In this document: piece by piece, positions 50,346 through 59,122 of the stretch
How positions within the stretch are numbered: the first letter of the stretch is position 1
Layout of the letters: the number at the start of each line of letters is the position of its first letter
Source: Blastomussa wellsi
Taxonomy: Eukaryota; Cnidaria; Anthozoa; Scleractinia; Plerogyridae
Length of the DNA: 64,000 nt
Assembly: GCA_947652115.1 (NCBI GenBank)
Contig: OX393570.1
Span: forward strand, 21,232,838 to 21,296,837
Direction of reading: 5' to 3'
Program-made: the position numbers and the translations under genes
Notes under the pieces: generated by a model
Database searches by the model: none
What the model saw: only the letters and a program-made list of their open reading frames with translations
Told to the model about the DNA's origin: nothing

Positions 50346-51394
50346 TCCTGCTACAGTTGCTATTGTTTTGTGGGCTAGGGACATTGTTCCTGTTGTTTGT
50401 GTTATCGCTGTACTAGTCCTCTAGTGTAGCAGTTGCTATTGTTTTGGGTGCTATTTTTTCTTATTAAACTGTAAATATGTTTCATGTTCTGTAGCTAGAT
50501 AAACTTGCGTACAAATATAAAGAACAAACAGCAGCGTCGGTTGCATGACAGGAAAACGGGGCATTTTAATGAGTACTAACCACCCTGAGAGGCCACGGGA
50601 TAAAATGGGATCACTTTGGCGTTTAATAAAATAAAAATAAAAGAAAAGAAACATTATCAGATTATTGATTCGTGATTTGCAACCAGCACTTAATGAAAAT
50701 GTTGGAAGTGAGAAACTACGAGCAGTCCCTTCTTTTCTTATACCCGATTCACACCAAAGCTTAAACACGTTTAAAAGCTGTTTAGTTATATTAAACACGG
50801 TTTAAAATTGTTTTCTTCAAAAAAGCTATTAACTGATGATTGTTGACTTCAAATTTGGCACAATGAAAGAACACATTGGAACTTACTTGAATCCTGTGTA
50901 AAATTCATTCTTTCACTCTTCTGTTGCTTATTTTCATTTTGTCTAACCTGATTTAACTAAACAAGTTTTTTTGGTGTGAATGGAGTATTAGTCAGGCGAG
51001 GCACGTGCCACGTGCCTCGCCGCGTGGGCGTGTCTCCCAGGTATCGTGCGGAATTCGCTTCGCGCTCAACGTACTAAAAAAAAAGGGACTGCTCGTAGTC
51101 TAAACTTCTTCTCTACTAGCCATTTATATGTTTTTTGCCATTTCTTTCCTTATTCGGTACCGGTTTTCCTTATTAGGTAGTAGTCTTCGCATTTAAATTT
51201 ATTGTAATGCGTTAATGCAGCTAACCGTTTTATACTTCTGATGACTTTACGAGAAGGCGAGACCAAGACCTTTTAGATTTTGGATTACGAGTCCGAGATT
51301 GAGACATCAAAACGGCAACGATCAGGTCAACCATCTCCGCTGACAGTTGTTTGAACATTTCTCAGCTATCAGTTAAAAAACGGCCATTTTTAAA
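50346..51394. repeat. 1-kb distal flank block, unit 2 copy
   Basis: Non-coding. Contains the MITE at 50715-51099, which carries a near-perfect palindrome GGCGAGGCACGTGCCACGTG... at 50995-51021 with two CACGTG E-boxes. Confidence 0.7.
50715..51099. mobile_element. MITE with ACTACGAGCAGTCCC termini, unit 2 copy
   Basis: Same ends as the unit 1 copy. The E-box palindrome lies near its right end. Confidence 0.8.
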
Positions 51395-51951
51395 ATTTCT
51401 CAGCTATCAGTTAATCCAATACAGACCCTCTATCTACCAACGGCCCGGAAATAAAAAAAAACATACTAGATAACATATATCGTTCTAGGTCTAATATAAC
51501 ATTCAATTTGTCCATAATCTTGAACTGGCTCTTAAATTAAGTTCTTAAATTAAAGCTTCAAGATGAGACTGAGTGGGTTCACACTAGACCGTTGTCCAAG
51601 TGACTTCAAGCCAACCTCAAGTGAGTTCATGAGTTCAAGCACAACTGATGATTGACACTTCAATAATTACGTCCCCCGGAAGTGCAGCGCTTACCGAAGG
51701 CGTCAGCCTTACTTGAGAGTACAATTCGTCACTTAAATGTTTTGAGGTCTCCGTGTGCATTTCATCCGCAGTCAGGAGAAACAAGTGCCGTTCGATTCAC
51801 ACACAAGTTCATCGCAAGTACGCATACCTAACAAGTCTAGTGTAAACCCACCAATTGACCGAAAAAAGGCCTAAAAACATCAGCTCCGACTTGCGTCCAG
51901 CCTCTACTGTGCTGTCGCTTGCGAGAGCTTCGATTGAGGTCATTCGGAATG

Positions 51952-53301
51952 TTAATAGAACTCAATCAGGGTTTTAACTGACACTGCAGTACCCAATATC
52001 GCGACCATCACGGAGAAAAATGACAAAACAGAACCAATGCATACTTGATGTATCTTAAGCTGCTTGTACTTGAGTTTCAAATACACAACAAATGGGAAAA
52101 CGTAAACAAAAAGAGTAAACAAACTTCCTATAAAGGAAACAATCACCAAGAACGATGGCACGAAAATCGCCACAAAAACTGTCTCAAAAACTACAATGAC
52201 TCGAACCAATGTGTACAATAAAAAGCTTGGTATTTTATCATTTTGAATATGTGTGGTAACAAAATTATGAAAAGAAGCCATCAATGGATAAATAACAAGG
52301 GCATACGAAAGTAAACAGCTAAAAGCGAAAAAAGAACTCACCGTTATATGAATAGGCCCTGGGGGCAGATTATTTAGTATAACTTCATCCGTGTTGTTAC
52401 CGAAGGAAAGAAATGCAAACACGGCAAAAAATAATTTCATGAACACGCTTGTAAGGTATGCCAAACTTAAAGCTCTACTAAACATTTTTTTATCAGCCAT
52501 ACTCCCCTCTACAGATGGAATAATCATGTATGCGCCATAACTGTACACGATGATAGACAGAGACCTAAGCGCACCCTCAGTGTCCCAAAACAGGATAGAC
52601 TTCAGATCCCACTCGTTTGCGTGCTCTGCTCCATACCATAGGACAGACGCTACCACTGCAATTAAAGCAAGCACGCTTATAGCACTTAACCAGGCAATTT
52701 GTGAGAGAGACTTGAAGAAGGTTGTTGGTAAAACCAGGCTACCAGCGATGCTTACCCATGCGATCTCTGAAATGGGTACAGAAGGAAGGGCGTGGCGCAT
52801 GACAGATCCACACAGGACAAGGTATGAAACAGAAATCAAAAATAAATCTAGCTGAATACACCCAGACACTATACAACCACCATATTTCGGCAAAAGCTTG
52901 TCGCCCAAATCTTTGTAGCCCGTTCTCACACGTCGTTTCGTCCCTTGCTCATCTTCGTCATAAAGGCATTCGATTAGCATTGTTCCTATGTACCACATGG
53001 TAACTGGAATTATTATAAACGCCGCTATGGCGGTTAATCCTCCTTCTTTGAGAGCATATGGTACAGCGAGGAAGCCAATGCCTTCTATAAAGTTAACAAG
53101 ATTTGCTGTTGCTTTCCACACCGACGCATTATCCGAGGAGGAGGGAGGGGAGGGGTCTTCTGAAACTTTTTGCCTTGATGATGAAGTTAAGTCATCTTCA
53201 GAAGAACTATCGGCGTCTGAAGACTGAAGCAGCGTCACAATTTCATCATCACCAAGCTCATCAAGTTGTTGACTTTCCAAGGGCAGGTAGTCTGTGTTCA
53301 T
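51952..53301 (-). CDS. SLC32 (VIAAT/unc-47)-like amino-acid transporter, copy 3
   Basis: 449 residues, intronless, intact. N-terminus SSDADSSSEDDLTSSSRQKV is copy 1-like, whereas the body markers GGCIVSG, EHANEW, LTSVFMKL, GPIHITV and HQVCIGS are shared only with copy 4. The mosaic join lies between about residues 60 and 90. All family motifs are present. The promoter differs from copies 1, 2 and 4: the segment with TTTATAATCTC is lost and the block starting GAGATTATTAAGCGTC now sits directly before the start. Confidence 0.88.
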   Translation of the reverse strand: MNTDYLPLESQQLDELGDDEIVTLLQSSDADSSSEDDLTSSSRQKVSEDPSPPSSSDNASVWKATANLVNFIEGIGFLAVPYALKEGGLTAIAAFIIIPVTMWYIGTMLIECLYDEDEQGTKRRVRTGYKDLGDKLLPKYGGCIVSGCIQLDLFLISVSYLVLCGSVMRHALPSVPISEIAWVSIAGSLVLPTTFFKSLSQIAWLSAISVLALIAVVASVLWYGAEHANEWDLKSILFWDTEGALRSLSIIVYSYGAYMIIPSVEGSMADKKMFSRALSLAYLTSVFMKLFFAVFAFLSFGNNTDEVILNNLPPGPIHITVSSFFAFSCLLSYALVIYPLMASFHNFVTTHIQNDKIPSFLLYTLVRVIVVFETVFVAIFVPSFLVIVSFIGSLFTLFVYVFPFVVYLKLKYKQLKIHQVCIGSVLSFFSVMVAILGTAVSVKTLIEFY

Positions 53302-54497
53302 CCCAAAGAATTTAACTTTGATGAGATTATTAAGCGTCGATATATACGGATACTAGTTTTCAGCCCACCGCAACAGACTAAAAGGCTGTATTGGTCTTAA
53401 ACTCCCTCTCCTCAGAAACTCTTGTCAAGTTCCTTCCAAATCCTAAACAAAAGCAGCAAAATTAGCTTTGTGCGGCAAAAAAAAATAGTAAAATATACTC
53501 TGGATGATGGGCGATGGGAAAGGGGGATTGGGTGGGGGGAAGCGTATTTTTGGATAGCCTGAGGGGTTCCAAAAACATCAAAACACTAAAAGCACTCGGT
53601 TTTCGGCCTCGCGCTTTCATCTCTTTCTCGGTGTTTTGAACTCGTGATGAAAATCTCGCACTCACTTTTTATCTGTTGCCCTGATTGCACGAAACTTGAA
53701 AACAATACCCGTCAATAATAAGACACTCGCTTGTAAACACCAAATCTGCGAGAAAAGTTAGTAAGTCGGAGGCCCAATTTATCGCCTTGCATGTTTTCGA
53801 TGACCTTGAAACTCGCGGCAATATAAACTGATTGTTAATCTCGAGATGATCAGATTTTTTAAAAAAATCATCATGCGGTTTCCAAAATATTATCACATTT
53901 GTAAGCATGCATAGACCAAATTATGTGCAAAAATGGCAATAAGACCACTGGAACACACGCCTATCAAACCCATTTTCTCGCAATGCCATCAATTTTTTAT
54001 ACACAATCTCAAATTAGATCAAACTAACTATGACTATAAGATGAAAAAGCAATCCACAACGCGTCGCTTTCTCGAGATATTACTCAACGATGTTGGGTAT
54101 GTTTTATTGATGTATTTACAACCCCAAAACTTCATCTCCGAAAAGTTGACAAAAGAGAAATATCCAAAATTTTTAAAATCCCCGACACCCTTTTGTTCCT
54201 ATACTCTTAATGAATACTCTGGCCAAAGACTAAAGCGATGATTTATAAACAAGTCAGTCTCGCTTTCACTGAGATATCCGTCAACAGAATGTGCCGCCAG
54301 CCAAATCATCGAATGATGACAGTCACGTTCTTCTCGTTCACCATCGATCCCGAGACACGTTTATTTGGTTTAGATTCAACGGTGAAGTCTTCGAATAGAG
54401 CGATAAGCAAATAACTGTAATGAGGTCCGCGTAATAACAGCTCCAGATGAAGCCGTTTTTGCGCACAAAAACTCACCGTGGAGCCGACACGCTTTAA
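53302..54497. other. upstream flank of transporter copy 3
   Basis: Equivalent to 36595-37746. The 102-codon open frame recurs at 53933-54241. It ends at the foldback insertion. Confidence 0.6.
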
Positions 54498-54506
54498 GGA
54501 TTATGA
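54498..54506. repeat. 9-bp target-site duplication, left copy
   Basis: GGATTATGA; the right copy is at 56758-56766. Units 1 and 2 have it once (37747-37755, 44574-44582). Confidence 0.9.
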
Positions 54507-54685
54507 GGGAGTTAATATAAGTAAAAATTTTGTAATGAATTATATCTATAGAGAAATTATGAAAATTTGCAATAAAACATCTCTGATATTTTTTTCAAAA
54601 TATTTTGATTTCTAATATTTCAGATCCAAATTTCGCCGTTAACTAACCTCGAATTATTCGCTTTGTACATATATGCATATAAGAG

Positions 54686-55510
54686 AATCAGTGACTTCGC
54701 GATTAATTAACTGCGAAATGTTCGTCCTAATATATTAGGGAATCAGTGACTTCGCGATTAATTAACTGCGAAATGTTCGTCTGAACATATAAGGAAATCA
54801 GTGACTTTGCGATTAATTAAATACGAAATGTTCGTCTGAATGCATTAGGGAATCAGTGACTTCGCGATTAATTCACTGCGAAATGTTCGTCTGAATATGT
54901 TAAGCAATCAGTGACTTCGCGATTAATTAACTGCGAAACGGTCGTCTGAATATATTATGGAATCAGGGACTTCGTGATTAATTAACTGCGAAATGGTTGT
55001 CTGAATATTTTAGTGAATCAGTGACTTCGCGATTAATTAACTGCGAAATGTTCGTCCTAATATGCCAGGGAATCAGTTACTTCGCGATTAATTAACTGCG
55101 AAATGTTCGTCTGAATATTTGAGGAAATCAGGGACTTCGCGATTAATTAACTGCGAAATGGTTGTCTGAAAATTTTATTAAATCAGGGACTTCGCGATTA
55201 ATTAACTGCGAAATGGTTGTCAGAATATATTAGGGAATCAGTGACTTCGCGATTAATTAACTGCGAAATGTTCGTCTGTATATTTGAGGGAATCAGTGAC
55301 TTCGCGATTAATTAAATGCGAAATGTTCGTCTACACATATCAAGTAATCAGGGACTTCGCGATTAATTAACTGCGAAATGGTTGTCTGAATATATTGAGG
55401 AATCAGTGACTTCGCGATTAATTAACTGCGAAATGTTCGTCCTAATATATTAGGGAATCAGTTACTTCGCGATTAATTAAATGCGAAATGTTCGTCTGAA
55501 TATTTGAGGT
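54686..55510 (+). repeat. 55-bp tandem array, left arm (15 monomers)
   Basis: Consensus words: AATCAGTGACTTCGCGATTA, ATTAACTGCGAAATGTTCGT and a variable CTGAATATATTAGGG. Starts at 54686, 54741, 54796, 54851 and so on, strictly 55 bp apart. Each monomer holds the near-palindrome TTCGCGATTAATTAACTGCG. Confidence 0.95.
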
Positions 55511-56033
55511 AAACCAGGCATAGAAATCAAAATGGTAGATTTGCAACATGTTTCTTATTTCCACTTGAAACTTACCCCGATTGATAAGAGAAAAGGGAAG
55601 ACAAGAGATGAGAGAGAAGAACAAAAAAACCCGATATCCTAGTGAAACAAACTTCACGATGTCTTACGCGTCCTTCTATCTTGCAACTGCTACATGTCGT
55701 ATTTACTTTTTCAACCAAGCTTTAACATTGTTTGTTCCCTTATCGCTGATGGTATCCCTAAGTTCTCTCTCTAAAGTACGTCACCCTTGCACACACTAAG
55801 ATTAACATTAACTGAGTAGAAGCTTGATCGTTCACTTTTAGAAATAAATCTGCAGCCTTTTTGGATTTACCGATCGTGGAAATACCGAGAATTCTAGACA
55901 TATTGTATAAGCATACCACCGCGACAACTAAAACAAATAGTGATCTTCAAACGGAAACTTTGTAAGAATGGCTTAATTACAAATCATGGAGGTCCCAGCC
56001 AAGGTGAGCAGAAATTCCCAACATGAACATTTG
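55511..56033. other. unique centre of the foldback element
   Basis: About 520 bp with no recognised motif. The open frame at 55581-55799 shows no family feature. Confidence 0.6.
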
Positions 56034-56663
56034 GCATTTAATTAATCGCGAAGTCACTGATGCCCGCATATATTCAGACGAACATTTCGCATTTAATTAA
56101 TGGCGAAGTCACTGATGCCCTGATATATTCTAACGAATATTTTGCAGTTAATTAATCGCGAAGTCCCTGATTTCCTTATATATGTAGACGAACATTTTGC
56201 AGTTAATAAATCGCGAAATCATTGATTTCGTTATATGTGAAGATGTACATTTCGCAGTTAATTAATCGCGAAGTCCCTGATTCCCTCATATATTCAGACG
56301 AACATTTCGCAGTTAATTAATCGCGAAATCATTGATTTACCTATATATGTTGACGAACATTTCGCAGTTAATTATCGCGAAGTCACTGATTCCCTCATAT
56401 ATTCAGACGAACATTTCGCAGTAAATTAATCGCGAAGTCCCTGATTTCCTCATATGTTCAGACGAACATTTCGCAGTTAATTAATCGCGAAGTCCCTGAT
56501 TTCCTCATATATTCAGACGAACATTTCGCAGTTAATTAATCGCGAAGTCCCTGATTTCCTTATATTTGTAGACAAACATTTCGCAGTTAATTAATCGCGA
56601 AGTCCCTGATTCTCTTGTATATGTAGACGAACATTTCGCAGTTAACTAACTGCAAAGTCCTTC
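56034..56663 (-). repeat. 55-bp tandem array, right arm (~12 monomers, inverted)
   Basis: Reverse complement of the left-arm monomer: CAGTTAATTAATCGCGAAGT, CCCTGATTTCCTCATATATT, CAGACGAACATTTCG. More variable than the left arm, and some monomers are 54 bp. Confidence 0.95.
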
Positions 56664-56766
56664 GCTTCTGTAATATGTACAGAGAGACATTTTTGCTAAA
56701 TTTCATTTGTCTCTATAAAGTGACATAAATGCAAACTTTGCAATTGTAAAATCTCTCGGATTATGA

Positions 56767-58067
56767 CACCTAACTGTTTTATTAACTTTTATAAAAAAAC
56801 TCCCTTTTCTAGATAACTCGCGGAGGCTTCAAGATCTTAATATTTCATTTTTTGGGAAATATTAGATTTTATAGCAATCTTCTTTTTAGTGTTAATTTTT
56901 TTAACCAAAAGTAGCCCTCTGAAGGTATTGTGTAACCTTAAGCTAATTCAAGGTTGAGCAAATTTGTCTAATTTGTCTAATTGTGCGTACATGCGTGTCT
57001 TTCTTTCTGACCAAAATGAATTACAGTTTAGGCTGCAAATGCTGCAACAAGGATGTAAACACGATAGCCGAATATATTATGTCTATTTGTCAAATGAACA
57101 GTCGTTTTGAAATATTTCCATCACAATTATGCCACTCAAATTCTTCCCAGTTTAATCTTTCACACGCGAACGGCATTCATGAATTTAGAACAAGAGTTAC
57201 AAAATTGTATACATAATTAGTATAATAAATATATATCGAAGTTAGCATTTACAGCTGCAGGGCGAATATAAAGTAGTGGACATCCAAATCTGCTACGTAT
57301 TTCAATATTTTGAATGATATTATGTTCCAGAGGGGCAAACGAATTCCTCACATGTATGTCGTATTTTAAAAATCGAGGATGAGCCTACTTATACTGAAGG
57401 TAGCTCTAATAAGACTTAAACATTCGAAAACTAGAAGCGCTGGACGGTCCGAAGAGGAGTTAGTTTTCAAGTGTTTACAAGAAATTGTGCCGGTCAATCC
57501 GTTACACTATGATATTAGGAATTCTAGTCTTAAATACTTTTTCTCAGTTAGCCGTCACAATAGACGCAAAGGACCATTCGCTTACCTGTGGAACGCCAAC
57601 ACTGTGGATTTCTCGACTCACACTTACGTTCACGACAAGATATTCTCTGCTAAATTTATCCTAGCCTGTGTAGATGCTGTCGTTTCGCCTTTTAAGCGCT
57701 AGGAGCGAACGACGAGCAATTCTTTACTTGAGAGTAGTTTTCCGCCGCTATTCTGCATGGCTGTCGGTAAAGAATAGTAACCTAGAAACTATTCCCAGAA
57801 CACGCAATCCATTTGGACAGCGTCAACTTAAGGGGTCCCTGATGCAGACCAGAAGGATTGTGGGTTCAGGGGACGTTACAAAATCCTTGGTCATACATAG
57901 CACTCTTTGTTCAAAGCAAAGTACAAGTATCAGTGCTGTGGCAGCTGTGTGGGCCTGTAATTCTGCTATTGTTTGGTTGGGCTAGGGGCATTGTTCCTGT
58001 TACGGTTTGTGTTATCGCTCTATTTGTCCTCTAGCGTAGCAGTTGCTATTGTTTTGTGGGCTAGGGA
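56767..58067. repeat. flank and 1-kb block, unit 3 copy
   Basis: Resumes the flank after the insertion (CACCTAACTG...), then the 1-kb block from 57024. The 103-codon frame recurs at 57674-57985. The DIRS empty site GAATTA is at 57018-57023, and the Penelope empty site CATTTAATTTAT at 58068-58079. Confidence 0.7.
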
Positions 58068-58079
58068 CATTTAATTTAT

Positions 58080-59122
58080 TCCTGCTACAGTTGCTATTGT
58101 TTTGTGGGCTAGGGACATTGTTCCTGTTGTTTGTGTTATCGCTCTACTTGTCCTCTAATGTAGCAGTTGCTATTGTTTTGGGTGCTATTTTTTCTTATTA
58201 AACTGTAAATATGTTTCATGTTCTGTAGCTAGATAAACTTGCGTACAAATATAAAGAACAAACTGCAGCGTCGGTTGAATTGCATGACAGGAAAACGGGG
58301 CATTTTAATGAGTACTAACCACCCTGACAGGCCACGGGATAAAATGGGATCACTTTGGCGTTAAATAAAATAAAAGAAACATTATCAGATTATTGATTCG
58401 TGATTTGCAACCAGCACGTAATGAAAATGTTGGAAATGAGAAACTACGAGCAGTCCCTTCTTTTCTTATGTCCGATTCACACCAAAGCTTAAACACGTTT
58501 AAAAGCTGTTTAGTTATATTAAACACGGTTTAAAATTGTTTTCTTCAAAAAAGCTATTAACTGATGATTGTTGACTTCAAATTTGGCACAATGAAAGAAC
58601 ACATTGGAACTTACTTGAATCCTGTGTAAAATTCATTCTTTCAGTCTTCTGTTGCTTATTTTCATTTTGTCTAACCTGATTTAACTAAACAAGTTTTTTT
58701 GGTGTGAATGGAGTATTAGTCAGGCGAGGCACGTGCCACGTGCCTCGCCGCGTGGGCGTGTCTCCCAGGTATCGTGCGGAATTCGCTTCGCGCTCAACGT
58801 ACTAAAAAAAAAGGGACTGCTCGTAGTCTAAACTTCTTCTCTACTAGCCATTTATATGTTTTTTGCCATTTCTTTCCTTATTCGGTACCGGTTTTCCTTA
58901 TTAGGTAGTAGTCTTCGCATTTAAATTTATTGTAATGCGTTAATGCAGCTAACCGTTTTATACTTCTGATGACTTTACGAGAAGGCGAGACCAAGACCTT
59001 TTAGATTTTGGATTACGAGTCCGAGATTGAGACATCAAAACGGCAACGATCAGGTCAACCATCTCCGCTGACAGTTGTTTGAACATTTCTCAGCTATCAG
59101 TTAAAAAACGGCCATTTTTAAA
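58080..59122. repeat. 1-kb distal flank block, unit 3 copy
   Basis: Non-coding. Contains the MITE at 58443-58827 with the E-box palindrome at 58723-58749. Confidence 0.7.
58443..58827. mobile_element. MITE with ACTACGAGCAGTCCC termini, unit 3 copy
   Basis: Same ends and palindrome as the unit 2 copy. Unit 4 shows no counterpart in the part visible. Confidence 0.8.

Larger units (their letters stand above)
41371..51394. repeat. tandem unit 2 (SLC32-like gene + flank, with DIRS insertion)
   Basis: About 5.57 kb after removal of the 4457-bp DIRS element. Same order of parts as unit 1. Its upstream promoter region (43291-43500) keeps two segments that are each singly deleted in units 1 and 3, so unit 2 appears closest to the ancestral arrangement there. 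Confidence 0.85.
54507..56757. mobile_element. foldback-type DNA transposon (non-autonomous), 2251 bp
   Basis: Long inverted repeats made of tandem 55-bp monomers: 15 copies in one orientation (54686-55510), about 520 bp of unique sequence, then about 12 copies in the opposite orientation (56034-56663). The outer ends are also inverted but diverged: TATAGAGA...AAATTTGCAA...TCTCT at the left matches TATAGAGACAAATGAAATTT at the right when inverted. The 9-bp target repeat agrees with foldback (FB) or Mutator-type elements. No transposase frame is present, so it would be moved in trans. Confidence 0.88.
51395..59122. repeat. tandem unit 3 (SLC32-like gene + flank, with foldback insertion)
   Basis: About 5.47 kb after removal of the 2260-bp insertion plus one target repeat. 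Its 3' flank and gene body are almost identical to those of unit 4, pointing to the most recent duplication or conversion in the array. Confidence 0.85.

Noticed and set aside
54686..56663. Regular 55-bp repeats that could suggest a CRISPR array
   Set aside because: The whole monomer repeats, with no unique spacers; two inverted arrays in an animal genome inside a transposon with a target duplication.
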